Origin: Cololabis saira
Lineage: Eukaryota > Chordata > Actinopteri > Beloniformes > Belonidae
Reading direction: 5' to 3'
DNA: 64,000 nt
Assembly (NCBI RefSeq): GCF_033807715.1
Contig: NC_084591.1
Coordinates: 48,957,415-49,021,414 of the forward strand
Below are positions 22,663 through 37,857 of this stretch, one piece after another. The notes beneath the pieces were generated by a model. It ran no database searches. It was given only the letters and a program-made list of their open reading frames with translations, and was not told where the DNA came from. Position 1 is the stretch's first letter; each line of letters starts with the position of its first letter. The translations under genes were made by a program, and so were the position numbers.

Positions 22663-23277
22663 TATATTTCAGGCATCCACTGAAAGTGTTCTATACATTT
22701 TCATTTATAATACATATACGCTAATATAACTGAACAAAGGTAATGGTTTAAGATTCAGGAGAACATTTCCAAGGCATGTTTGGTGTAAGTTTATTTCTAT
22801 TTTGCTTCAGTAAATATTCTAAATACATCGTCCACTACTGACAGAATTAAACTTAAAATGATGACAGACTTGACCAACCGCTACTATAGACGGCTTTCAT
22901 TGTCTACTCGTTGACTTTGTCTTCGGTTGTGCATTTGCTGCTGAAAAACTAAATAAACAAAAAAACAATGTATCAATGTGTAACAATGTACCGGTTCTGG
23001 CCACAAATCTAGATCAATCTCACTTTCCTCCACTGATTAGGCCTAATATAAGAGCTGAACAGGTTACCTGGCAACGCGGCACAAGAGACATTAAATAGTC
23101 TACCTAGAATCTTCTTGTGAAAACCTTGCGTTTTTTAACGGTAAAAACAACATTAACGTATTAATGATTGATTTAATATGTATTCCCTTGTATATGTGAG
23201 ATAATGCCCTCCGAGCTGTCCATTATTGGAAATAAACGGTTCATGCCTCAGCAGCGGTAAGGTCTCCAGACTGCGAA
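22326..23277. other. No gene; one A/TA microsatellite
   Basis: AT-rich DNA with a poly(A)-(TA)n run at 22627-22668. Nothing else recognised. Confidence 0.5.
22627..22668. repeat. (A)20(TA)n simple repeat
   Basis: Uninterrupted A-run followed by TA dinucleotides. Confidence 0.95.
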
Positions 23278-23292
23278 ATACTTTTTTTTTTT

Positions 23293-23384
23293 TTTTTTTT
23301 TTACCTTGTCTGAACACATATTAATGATTGATACCGTGACGGTAGAAACCAAAGGTATATATATGTGCATTATTACTATATTTA

Positions 23385-23417
<33 letters not shown>

Positions 23418-23799
23418 CGCATACATATGCGTACACATACATAAATATACACATACAAACCCAGTGTTTTTTTTTTTTTTTTGTTTCTTTTGGGGGGGTC
23501 GGGTGGGGGGGGGTGACGACATCCACTGCCAATCCAGGAAGCAGGAACACACGGAAACACACGTCAAGCACTGGAAATCTGCAACAAAAAACCACAAACA
23601 AAACACAAAACCGGCACGGAGCCGACCAAAACATGAACAGCAATCGACCTAAATCTTGAGATCTGATTGCAGTCTGAGCTAAGCTACCGCTACCGCTACC
23701 TAACCCAAAAAACTACAAAGCAAGCATGCAGGTGAACAAGCCAGTGTGTATGTCTATGTGTGTGTATGCGTGTATGTATATGATCATGCGTGTGTGTGT

Positions 23800-23845
<46 letters not shown>

Positions 23846-23900
23846 TCGTACGTGTGTGTACATGTCTTTGTGGCTGTGTGTGTGTGTGTGTGTATGTATA

Positions 23901-23949
<49 letters not shown>

Positions 23950-24419
23950 AACCAAACAAAGCTCCACCTGAAGTGTATCTATAGTGGGGGAGGGGGGGGG
24001 AGCAACCCCGCCACCCGCGAGACCAGAGGCCGACATGGAAGAACCCGGAACCCAGGCCACCAGCAACCCCACAGAGGGGAGAAGTAGGAGGGAGGCAACC
24101 CACTGCCTGCGAGGCCCACCCCCCCCGGCGGCGGCCGAGGGGGCCCGCGGGCGGAAAGAAGCAGCCAGGGATCCCGCGGCGGTGGACCGCGACCCAGGCA
24201 ATCCCCGGCCACCCGGTCCGGGCCGGACACGTGGCCAGGAGGCCCTCACCCTCCAGGCCAGCGACCCCCACCCGGCAGGGGGCCAGCCTGCCCGGAGACA
24301 CAGAGCCGCCCCGGCCGCCGACGCGGGCAGGCGCACCCGCCGGCGGACACCCCAAGGGTCACGGAGTCCCCACATCCGCAGGGGCACGCTGCGCCCGCCC
24401 AGCGACGGTGGACCAAGGC
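23293..24419 (-). mobile_element. 5'-truncated L1 copy consisting of 3'UTR only, internally deleted
   Basis: Minus-strand copy of the 3'UTR of the L1 at 43398-52985. The T-run at 23293-23302 is the poly(A) tail. The order TACCTTGTCTGAACACATAT, an AT/TG-rich part, a G-run, GACGACATCCACTGCCAATC, TG microsatellites and CCAAACAAAGCTCCACCTG matches 43431-44400. It then jumps to the block matching 45515-45545 (CGGACACCCCAAGGGTCACG), missing about 1.1 kb. Candidate target duplication: ATAC plus a T-run of 11 at 23278-23292 and 24420-24434. Long frames across it are low-complexity shadows. Confidence 0.8.
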
Positions 24420-24434
24420 ATACTTTTTTTTTTT

Positions 24435-27707
<3,273 letters not shown>

Positions 27708-27718
27708 TTCCCCCCTTC
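27708..27718 (-). promoter_or_regulatory. Polypurine tract (PPT)
   Basis: Minus strand GAAGGGGGGAA, immediately followed by TGTTGTGC of the 3' LTR. This position and composition are those of the plus-strand DNA synthesis primer in LTR elements. Confidence 0.85.
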
Positions 27719-28892
27719 GAATCGAAAACCGGAATGCAGGGTCTGGTTGTCGAATCTAACAACGGTGCACCAGTCCATGTGGTCATAAACTCTGGTTGGG
27801 GGCGTGAGGCTAGCCTGGTTAGTCCACTAGGCGAGCAATGCACAAAAATATGAAAAGAAAAACATATTCAAAGCAATAACATCATTCATTTACCTAACAC
27901 AGTGATATCACTCTTAAAGTGCGGTAGATGAAAGATAAAAGGAGGGGTTAGTTAGGTTTCAGTATGTACACTGTACCTAAAATCAAAAGCCAACAATTTA
28001 ACCACTCTTTGATTAATTGCTAGGCGACCAAAAACACACATTAACTTATGTCGGCTGTGGAAGCCTGGAAATTGTGTGTAGGCGTGAATTTTCTTTAACG
28101 CCCCAAAGTATCCTACCCCCCTTTCAGGTGTGGAGCGGGCTTCCACTTCTGGGTCAGAAAAATTGTGAGGGGGCCGCTGCATACAAGGTAATGCAGCTGT
28201 TCAGTGTTCTTTTGCTAAAAAAAGTCAAACATGGGACCCCCCTCGCTCTGAGGTACGGCGTCTGCGCCTTGGTTGTTAATCGTGATCTGTTCTCCTCTGG
28301 TTTACTTTAAGAAAACGCTGAGCTGCTTCTTCAGCGTCAGTAACAGTGAAAACTGGGAAGGGCCGCAGCTCCTTTCGGGTAATTAATTTATCGGCTTACT
28401 CATGGTGGCGTCTGACCAGGGGGCTCAGGGGATGAGATGACCGGGCTCACCACTTTTGGGTCCAGCCTAAGAACAGACTTGCCTGTCGGTCGATCTCTAT
28501 CAGCCTGCATGTCCACCTCTGCTGGTTCTCCGTCCACTGCGATGAGCTCTCTGCCATTAATAACCACACCTCAGCTCACGATCCAGGCCCCAGCGCTTCG
28601 CTTGGGATTCTGGCAAGAGATTACACTTATTAACGAAGTCAGCTCACGTTATCACCCAGATTAGAAGAAATTAAACCGATAACAAACCCTGAGAGACTGG
28701 GGTATTGGTTATCACCTTAGAAGCAAGACCCAACTGAAAGGAATTAATAAAGTGAATAAAAAGGGAGGAATCTTTAAATAACTTTAAATTAAAGATTCAA
28801 CTTAAAACACAGTAGAGATTAATCTGAGAAGATTAATAACTCACATGGGGTAATCAGCCACAGTTCAATTAATAGAATTAAAGAAATTAAGT

Positions 28893-29262
28893 CAACCATT
28901 ACCTTCAGTTAAGTATGGTTGCAAAAGGGAATTAATCAGAGATTAATAAAATAGTGATCCCTCAATAAAAGTTCAGATTAATAAAAATCAGGAATTTACA
29001 GCGAGCCAACCATTAGTTTCCATGGAACCTGGTTGCTAGAGGAAATTACTCAAACAGATTCACAAAAATTGAGTGGTAGAAAAAGTTCAGGTTAATAAAA
29101 CTAACCGAACTTAAAGCAAACCCAACCATTACCTTCAGTGAAGCAAGGTTGCAGAGGAAATCAATCACAAGATTAATAATCGTGTGATGAAAAATAAAAG
29201 TTCAAATTAATAAACTTAAAGAACTTAACAAAGCAATCACCCTTTAGTGAGGCGAGGTTGCC
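28893..29262. repeat. Diverged tandem repeat, four units of about 111-116 bp
   Basis: Units begin CAACCATTACCTTCAGT or a variant at about 28893, 29007, 29123 and 29234. Each is followed by GGTTGC and then by AT-rich sequence with AAAGTTCA and ATTAATAAA. Confidence 0.65.
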
Positions 29263-29400
29263 ATTAGAACAGGGAGGGTTTTAAAATAACCGTAGGAATC
29301 AGATAATGAGGGGAAAAGAAAAATAAAAATATTTTCTTTCCCGATCAAAATTAATGTTCAATTATTTCATACAACTTGGTCACAAATATTGTTATCGAGA

Positions 29401-29419
29401 GCCTCACGCTGGGGCGCCA
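29401..29419 (-). promoter_or_regulatory. Primer-binding site (tRNA-Lys-like)
   Basis: Minus strand TGGCGCCCCAGCGTGAGGC, four bases downstream of the 5' LTR end. TGGCGCC is the start expected for a site pairing with the CCA end of a lysine tRNA. Compared with the Lys-type PBS of vertebrate retroelements it has one extra C and some mismatches, so the tRNA identity is an inference. Confidence 0.8.
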
Positions 29420-29423
29420 TTTA

Positions 29424-31572
29424 TGTTGTGCAACTCATAGGTAGCTTGGCTGTCCAGTTATCAAGGCTAATGATAATTCTATTAAAGAATTATTAATAAT
29501 TAATAAAGTTGACTATTTATCAAATTGTATCATCAAAAATGATAATTCTCGTAGGGGCACCACCGCCGGGGCCTTACTTCCGGTGGGATTCGATAACTAA
29601 CAGCAGAAAATCAGTCTCATTATGATTTGAATTATCCTGCAGAACAGCAAATCTTACAGAATAACAGTGAAGGCGTGATATCCGAACACTAGGCTCTGCT
29701 TAAACAAATCAATTTGTGACCAAATCTTGCATGAAATAACACAACCACTCATAAAGAAATCAATCAGGATTTATTCACATACGGGTGTCAAAAGATGATA
29801 AACGCAACACCCAAATAAACCTGATGGCAGAAATGGCTTCAGTGTCATAAAACAATTAATTAACTAGAAAAACATCAATAGAAAAATATGAAACATAAAC
29901 GTTAAATGCATGGAATGAAAACAAAAAAAAAGAAATCAAGCAATAATAACGAAGATACAGAACATCTACAGTTCAAACGGGGCTTCTGTGGTCTTTTAAA
30001 GATGGACGCGCCCTCTGGGCCACGTGCAATCGGACCGGATGGCGAACGCAGCATTTAAAATGTGCCTACGGCAGAAAACAACGACTACCAAATAATCAAA
30101 CATGAATGACTAGCAGAAAGTAGTGACTCCAAATTAATGAAAACCGTTCTGATAATGATGCTGATGTAATCTCAGCTCTGAACACAGATTTAGCTCTGTA
30201 ACACTCTGAAGTTACTGATAACCCAGGTCTCACAATCTCACACACAGTTCTGAACACTCTTAAATCCTACTGATCACTGCTACGCGGGCTCACGTCTCCT
30301 CTGGGGTCCGGAATCGGGTGCCTGCGGGTTCTGTGACTGGGTTCGTGGTCCTGCTGGGGTTTCGCAGTCAGGCTATCGCGTCCCGTCCCTTCCCCTGAAA
30401 CGGATTAGACAGCGGCGGGGCCGCCTCGTGCCGGGCCGTGGTTCCGGACCAAACGGAGGCTCACACGCATTCCTAGGCGCGGCGGGGGGGACCGGTCTTC
30501 TCCTGCCGTGCTTCCCTCTCTGCGCCGGTCGCCGACGCGCGGCCGTCCGGGCCCCGGGAGAGCTCACGCCGGGCGAGACGCCGGCCGTCCGTCCCCGATC
30601 CCTGCGCCGGTTCGCAGACAGGGGCTCGGAGCGGGGAGGGGGGGTTCAGTCAGAGAACTCAATCGCAGCTGTGTCCCGATCTGGTTGCCGGGAGCGCGTG
30701 GGCGTCGGAAGCTTGGATCTGTGAACTTAAAGAGGAACAGAGTTTAGTGAGAAATCGGAGCCTCCCGGGGGACCGCGGCTTCAACGGCCGTACCCCGCAG
30801 GGCCCGGTCCGGTGCGGGCCTCCTGCCTCCCCCCAGCCCGGGGGGAGAGAGAGGAGATGGGATGCTTTGGCCTGGCCAAAGATCCAGCGCCGATGAGATG
30901 AAGTTGAGAAGGGTAGAAGAGGAGAAGAAGAGAGTCAATGGGAGCCGGAGCTCCGCAGGCCCGGTCCGTTGCGGGCCTTCCGCCTCCCCCCAGCCGGGGG
31001 GAGAGAAGGGAGATGGGATCCTTTGGTCCTGCTGCTCAGGAAGAGAGGTTGATCGGAAGAGAAGAGAGTGAAGAGGAGCAGCGGCAGGGGTTTTGATCCT
31101 ACGCGCGCTGCGGTGACGTCATCGGTGCCTCATTGCGATTGGATGCGCGCGCTTTCAGGCGCCGCCCCATCCCGCAAGGCATGCTGGGATTGTGGTTCAT
31201 GGCACGGTCGCCATTTTATGAGGCACATTAAAGCCAGTTCCAGGCTGGGGGGGTTGCTGGTAGGTTTTGTGTCTGTCCAAAGAGGCCTGGTTTTAGGGCT
31301 CCGCTGCTTCCCGACCCCTGCTTAGGTGTCATAAAACCCCAAGGAAGTCTGTTTTCCCTGGCAGAAACCCTGCTGGGTCCTTGTTTTGATCTCCGGCCAT
31401 GCAGTGGGGTCGTAAACGGACTATCTCGACCCAGGCCGAGATAACCAGGAGTTAGCAGCAGGGGGTCGCAGGACTTCAGGAAGAAGGGGCAAAGTCTGGT
31501 TTTACAGGTCCTCAAAATCACAAAATATTCATACATTTATAAGTCCAGATTTCACATGGGCGACGCACAACA
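29424..31572 (-). repeat. 5' LTR (right copy), 2149 bp
   Basis: Matches the left LTR base for base wherever compared, including the GC-rich block (30290-31200). Being the 5' LTR in the minus orientation, it would drive transcription leftward. Confidence 0.93.
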
Positions 31573-31576
31573 CACC

Positions 31577-32139
31577 CATGACGCAGAAGAGGCTCACACC
31601 GGTTTATATGTTATACTTTTCATACCTGATTCATGAAATTGCAATGCACACAAGTCCAGGACAATACCTGAAATAAACAAATCAACATTGCTGCTCTGCT
31701 CTTGATCTAATACGCATATCCTAGAATGCCAGCTGTCCTATGTTATGTTGTCCTGAGAGATATATGTGGTTTCCTTTTACTTTTAATTTCTGTGTTTATT
31801 ATTGTTGCTATTTGCAGTATTTTTATGGAGTGGGTATTGTTAGGATGTCCAGGTCTGTGTGTTTGTGGGTGCGACTGGGGACCTGCTTCTACTGCTGGGG
31901 GTTTCCAGGTTCACCTGTCTCCCATAAACCTGCTGCTGCATATTCCCTGGCCCTCTCATCAGTCCTCATCAGATCGTTGCCACGGGTACTTGTAGTCTGG
32001 CTGACCTTCAAGCTCGTGTCTGTTCTCGAGTGGCTTTGTGTCATGTTCAGCCTCACTTTAATTATTCTCCATTCTGCCTAAGTTTTTGCCTGACACTGGA
32101 GTACCAGCCCAATGTGCACTGCAACCAGGAAGGGTGAAG
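31577..32139. other. No gene; overlapping short frames judged spurious
   Basis: Two overlapping plus-strand frames (31726-31995 and 31740-32081) have no recognisable domain. The text CTGCCTAAGTTTTTGCCTGAC at the end suggests an old repeat, but I cannot name it. Confidence 0.4.
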
Positions 32140-32541
32140 GCAAGGCAAGGCAAGTTTATTTATGTAGCACAATTCAACACAAGGTGATTCAAGGTGCTTT
32201 ACATCAACATTAAAAGCAGCAAGACATAATTGTACAGTAAATAAAATGATGAGAAAAGGAGGTAAAATAATAAATAAAATGATAAGAAAAGAGGTAAAAT
32301 AATAAAAAGTACAAGCTGTTAAAAATAAGGGCAGTAGAATACAGCAGGTAAGTATTTAAGTTAGGAGTACGCTTGAGTAAACAGTAATGTTTTTAGGCCT
32401 CATTTAAAGGAGCTGACAGTTGGAGCAGACCTCAGGTCTACAGGAGTTAAGTTTGTCTAAGTTTGTTCCACCGGTGAGGAGCCGAATAACTGAACGCTGC
32501 CTCACCTTGCTTGGTTCTGGTTCTGGAACCACAACAAACCA

Positions 32542-32724
32542 GATCCAGATGAACCTCAGGGGTCTGGGAGCTTCATAGGAACTAACAGATCCAGATGAAC
32601 CTCAGGGGTCTGGGAGCTTCATAGGAACTAACAGATCCAGATGAACCTCAGGGGTCTGGGAGCTTCATAGGAACTAACAGATCCAGATGAACCTCAGGGG
32701 TCTGGGAGCTTCATAGAACTAACA
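32542..32724. repeat. 46-bp minisatellite, four units
   Basis: GATCCAGATGAACCTCAGGG starts units at 32542, 32588, 32634 and 32680. The array lies in the C-terminal coding part of the same L2 copy. Confidence 0.95.
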
Positions 32725-32835
32725 GATCAACCATGTATTTTGGTCCAAGACCATTCAGGTCTTTGTAGACCAGCAGGAAGATTTTAAACTCTATCCTTTG
32801 ACTCACTGGAAGCCAGTGTAGTGATCTCATGACCG

Positions 32836-35364
32836 GTGTAATGTGGTCCAGTTTCCTGGTGTAATGTGGTCCAGTTTCCTGGTGTAATGTGGTCAAGTTT
32901 CCTGGTGTAATGTGGTCCAGTTTCCTGGTGTAATGTGGTCCAGTTTCCTGGTGTAATATGGTCCAGTTTCCTGGTGTAATATGGTCCAGTTTCCTGGTGT
33001 AATATGGTCCAGTTTCCTGGTGTAATGTGGTCCAGTTTCCTGGTGTGATATGGTCCAGTTTCCTGGTGTAATATGGTCCAGTTTCCTGGTGTAATATGGT
33101 CCAGTTTCCTGGTGTAATATGGTCCAGTTTCCTGGTGTAATGTGGTCCAGTTTCCTGGTGTAATATGGTCCAGTTTCCTGGTGTAATATGGTCCAGTTTC
33201 CTGGTGTAATATGGTCCAGTTTCCTGGTGTAATATGGTCCAGTTTCCTGGTGTAATATGGTCCAGTTTCCTGGTGTAATATGGTCCAGTTTCCTGGTGTA
33301 ACGTGGTCCAGTTTCCTGGTGTAACGTGGTCCAGTTTCCTGGTGTAATGTGGTCCAGTTTCCTGGTGTAATATGGTCCAGTTTCCTGGTGTAATGTGGTC
33401 CAGTTTCCTGGTGTAATGTGGTCCAGTTTCCTGGTGTAATATGGTCCAGTTTCCTGGTGTAATATGGTCCAGTTTCCTGGTGTGATATGGTCCAGTTTCC
33501 TGGTGTGATATGGTCCAGTTTCCTGGTGTAATATGGTCCAGTTTCCTGGTGTAATATGGTCCAGTTTCCTGGTGTAATATGGTCCAGTTTCCTGGTGTAA
33601 TATGGTCCAGTTTCCTGGTGTGATATGGTCCAGTTTCCTGGTGTAATGTGGTCCAGTTTCCTGGTGTAATGTGGTCCAGTTTCCTGGTGTACTATGGTCC
33701 AGTTTCCTGGTGTATGGTCCAGTTTCCTGGTGTAATGTGGTCCAGTTTCCTGGTGTAATGTGGTCCAGTTTCCTGGTGTAATATGGTCCAGTTTCCTGGT
33801 GTAATGTGGTCCAGTTTCCTGGTGTAATATGGTACAGTTTCCTGGTGTAATGTGGTCCAGTTTCCTGGTGTAATGTGGTCCAGTTTCCTGGTGTAATATG
33901 GTCCAGTTTCCTGGTGTAATATGGTCCAGTTTCCTGGTGTAATATGGTCCAGTTTCCTGGTGTAATGTGGTCCAGTTTCCTGGTGTAATGTGGTCCAGGT
34001 TCCTGGTGTAATATGGTCCAGTTTCCTGGTGTAATATGGTCCAGTTTCCTGGTGTAATATGGTCCAGTTTCCTGGTGTAATGTGGTCCAGTTTCCTGGTG
34101 TAATGTGGTCCAGTTTCCTGGTGTAATATGGTCCAGTTTCCTGGTGTAATATGGTCCAGTTTCCTGGTGTAATATGGTCCAGTTTCCTGGTGTAATATGG
34201 TCCAGTTTCCTGGTGTAATATGGTCCAGTTTCCTGGTGTAATATGGTCCAGTTTCCTAGTGTAATATGGTCCAGTTTCCTGGTGTAATATGGTCCAGTTT
34301 CCTAGTGTAATGTGGTCCAGTTTCCTAGTGTAATATGGTCCAGTTTCCTGGTGTAATATAGTCCAGTTTCCTAGTGTAATATGGTCCAGTTTCCTGGTGT
34401 AATATTGTCCAGTTTCCTAGTGTAATGTGGTCCAGTTTCCTGGTGTAATATGGTCCAGTTTCCTGGTGTAATGTGGTCCAGTTTCCTGGTGTAATATGGT
34501 CCAGTTTCCTGGTGTAATATGGTCCAGTTTCCTGGTGTAATATGGTCCAGTTTCCTGGTGTAATATGGTCCAGTTTCCTGGTGTAATATGGTCCAGTTTC
34601 CTGGTGTAATGTGGTCCAGTTTCCTGGTGTAATATGGTCCAGTTTCCTGGTGTAATGTGGTCCAGTTTCCTGGTGTAATGTGGTCCAGTTTCCTGGTGTA
34701 ATATGGTCCAGTTTCCTGGTGTAATATGGTCCAGTTTCCTGGTGTAATGTGGTCCAGTTTCCTGGTGTAATATGGTCCAGTTTCCTGGTGTAATATGGTC
34801 CAGTTTCCTAGTGTAATATGGTCCAGTTTCCTGGTGTAATATGGTCCAGTTTCCTAGTGTAATGTGGTCCAGTTTCCTAGTGTAATATGGTCCAGTTTCC
34901 TGGTGTAATATGGTCCAGTTTCCTAGTGTAATATGGTCCAGTTTCCTGGTGTAATATTGTCCAGTTTCCTAGTGTAATGTGGTCCAGTTTCCTGGTGTAA
35001 TATGGTCCAGTTTCCTGGTGTAATGTGGTCCAGTTTCCTGGTGTACTATGGTCCAGTTTCCTGGTGTAATGTGGTCCAGTTTCCTGGTGTAATATGGTCC
35101 AGTTTCCTGGTGTAATGTGGTCCAGTTTCCTGGTGTAATGTGGTCCAGTTTCCTGGTGTAATATGGTCCAGTTTCCTGGTGTAATATGGTCCAGTTTCCT
35201 GGTGTAATGTGGTCCAGTTTCCTGGTGTAATATGGTCCAGTTTCCTGGTGTAATGTGGTCCAGTTTCCTGGTGTAACATGGTCCAGTTTTCTGGTGTAAT
35301 GTGGTCCAGTTTCCTGGTGTAATATGGTCCAGTTTCCTGGTGTAATGTGGTCCAGTTTCCTGGT
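32836..35364. repeat. 23-bp minisatellite, about 110 units
   Basis: The unit is GTCCAGTTTCCTGGTGTAA plus TATG or TGTG, repeated head to tail for about 2.53 kb. Variants include CCTAGTGTAA, GTGATATGG, AACGTGG and one short unit near 33713. On the minus strand the unit reads ACCAGGAAACTGGACCA..., the codons for TRKLDHITP, which is the L2 protein sequence at this exact place. Because 23 is not a multiple of three, the three frames rotate, giving a 23-residue protein repeat. Confidence 0.97.
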
Positions 35365-35864
35365 TTTTGTAAGGACTCTGTACAGCGTTCTGGATCAGCT
35401 GCAGCTGCCTGATAGATTTCTTGTTAAGGCCTGTAAAGATGTCATTGCAATAATCCAACCTACTGAAAATGAATGCATGAATAAGTTTTTCCATGTCTTG
35501 TTTAGACAGAATCCGCTTAATTCTAGCAATGTTTTTTAGGTGGTAATAGGCAGATTTAGTGATAAACTTTAGATGGCTGTTGAAGTTCAGGTCTGAGTCA
35601 ATAATTACACCAAGATTTCTGGCTTGATTTGTAGCTGTCAATGACATGGAGCCAAGGTGAGCGCTGATCTTTTCCCTTTCATTTTTAGGGCCAAAAATGA
35701 TCACCTCTGTCTTTTCTGCATTTAGCTGGAGAAAATTCTGGAACATCCACTCATTGATTTGGTGAATACAGTTACTCAATGAGAGTAGGGGACTGTAGTC
35801 ATGTGGTGACACTGAAATATAGAGCTGTGAAGTCTGTCCTTCTCTCCAGCCACCAGCTTTTGGA

Positions 35865-37857
35865 AAGCACAGAACCCAAGATCCAGGATCCACCTACATG
35901 TTCTCCTTATAACAACTGGTGAAAAAAAACTTTTAACAGATATATTGTATTTGTATACTGTGTGTGCTCTACTTGGGGTCCTCTGGTTCAACGATATTCT
36001 GTCTCTGTGACGTTTGTTTTTTGACCCCTGCCTTTCACCTGCAATGAGTTGGGATAGGCTCCACCAGACCCCGTGATCCTAAATGACTTAAAGCACAAAT
36101 GTGATATATTTTAGAAAAGACAAATCATTCTCTCTCTAAAATGTATCCAGAGTGATGAACCTCCATCAAAGCACAATCCTGTCGCTTTATTTTATGCAAT
36201 CTAAGTCTGATAAAATGACCCAGATCGGAGCATCCAGCCTCCCTGTTTTTATCTCAACCAAATTGTCAATCATGCAACATTTACTGTTTTTCTTGAATAG
36301 TGCAAAGGATGCAGACTTGATTGAAGAAGGGAATCGAGTCAACTGACTTGTTATGAGGAGAGTTGTATGTTGAAAAGGGAGGTAGTGTGCTTCATTTCTG
36401 AAGAATCTTGAGCAAAATGTGTCAGACATTTCATTAAGACCTTGGGACGCGTCTACTGTTGAAAAAGAAAGGACAGAATATGTTAACTTTGACGTAAATC
36501 TTTATGGAGGAGTTTATAACAACAATACATAACAGATCTCCATACCAGGACTTTTTTACTAGGAACCCCTTAAGCCCGCACTGAAATGCTTTCGGGGTAC
36601 AACCACAACATTTTGTTTTTTTTGTGTTTTCCCATTTTTTATCACCCAGTGCTCCTACTTAAGAAGCAATCCTCTCCCTCTGTCAACCCTGGGAGCTCAA
36701 GCCTCCTTCTTTGCTTGGAGAGTGAGCAGGCCGCTTCTTTTCACCCAACAGAACGGGGCTTGGCGGACGGAGCGGGTGGAAAGATCACGTTATTCAAGCC
36801 AGATCTTTGGCGCCCCCTTGGGTGTCCTGGCTGGCCAGAGGAGGCAGCTGGGGAGCTGCTCACTGTGGGATCCAATCAGATGTCTTATTTCTTATTCCAA
36901 AACCACAGCTTTAGTGTGTCTTTTTTGCTTTCTTTTACACAATTCTGTCAATACCAATTTTTAGGTAAATCTGCCAACAGAAAGAAAAGTCAAAGAAATG
37001 CATTACCTATATGGTTAAATGCAACAGACCATTAATAACTATAATACGTGCTGTCTGCAGTTTGTTGTCTCTAAAATATTCTGGGTTACATCATGTCTTC
37101 AGGACGGCTTTGCGAGGGTTTTTCTGGTCCTCTCGGAGTAGCATTTTCTCCTTTTCGTCTCAAACCATGTGTAACACCAGGTCCCGTTTTGTGGGTAACT
37201 GCAAATGCAGATGCAAATTAGCTTAAAGCTATAATCTGGTACAGTGCATCAGATGGCAACATTTATGTTTTTAACTGTACACTGTCCCTTTTTAAATAAA
37301 ATTGAATTGAAATACCGCTTCATTCTTTTTATCACCAGATGCACATTGAACTTGTGTAGTTCAACTCTACTGCCACACACCCCCAACGCCAATCTCGCGC
37401 CGGGGTCCTACGGCCATGCCTACTCCCCCCCCCCGCCCCCTCGGAGCGGGAGAGGAAGCTCGGAACCCCCCGGGCCTGTAACCAGGTTAATGTAACTTTG
37501 CTTCCCGGACCAGTTTCCTTAAAGATTGCACTGTTGCAGTGCACAACTAGCAGAGCACACAGCTTGTAGCCTCTGTTTTCACCAATTATGTTGATGAATT
37601 TGGTTAATTGCTGCTCCCATAAAGAAAATCACACCAAAAAAGTGCAATCTGTACATGTCTAATTAGTGCAGAACCAGCATACAATTTAAAATGCTTTTGT
37701 TTGCTGTCCAGACCAGTTTCATTAAAGCATGCAGGAGAGACACTTGACTATGTAGTAAATACTTAAATATACTGAACACAGTTCAAGAATCTGGCGCAGG
37801 TGAATCATTCACACTCACCTGTCAACTCCGCCTATGGTTTCTCCACCTTCCATACCT
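35865..37857. other. Mostly unrecognised; one SINE-like fragment
   Basis: The only recognised piece is at 36025-36085, matching the 3' half of the SINE-like repeat at 15735-16088 (CCCCTGCCTTTCACCTGCA, GTTGGGATAGGCTCC). A GC-rich patch at 37375-37480 has no assignable identity. Confidence 0.4.

Larger units (their letters stand above)
27708..29423 (-). other. Internal region of the LTR element, non-coding
   Basis: 1716 bp with no frame longer than about 100 codons and no retroviral motif. The half next to the PBS (28640-29300) is AT-rich and contains a diverged tandem repeat. The other half (27710-28640) is of mixed composition. A packaging or dimerisation signal would be expected next to the PBS, but none can be recognised by eye. 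Confidence 0.75.
32140..35860 (-). mobile_element. L2-type LINE family 2 copy with minisatellite expansion inside the RT gene
   Basis: The minus-strand frame beginning at 35893 enters RT sequence at about 35830: QLYISVSP, FLQLNAEKTEVIIFGPK, ARNLGVIIDSDLNF, then RLDYCNDIFTGL and LQLIQNAV. At that point the frame runs into the 23-bp array. On the far side of the array (32896-32711) the same protein resumes as TRKLDHITPVMRSLHWLPVS and VYKDLNGLGPKYMVDLLV. The 3' end lies at 32140-32210, with the reverse of TATATAAATAA-type sequence and a GGCAA tail. The catalytic YADD part and everything upstream are missing. The same 3' part is seen at 7956-8426. Pseudogene. Confidence 0.85.

Noticed and set aside
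29401..29419. A tRNA gene fragment
   Set aside because: The 19 bases match a tRNA 3' end only because they form a primer-binding site next to an LTR; no tRNA body is present.
31726..32081. Two overlapping plus-strand frames with hydrophobic residues
   Set aside because: No domain, no conserved start context and mutual overlap; likely chance frames in an old repeat.
32836..35364. CRISPR-like array
   Set aside because: Units are contiguous 23-bp repeats with no unique spacers, in a LINE of a vertebrate-type genome; it is a minisatellite.
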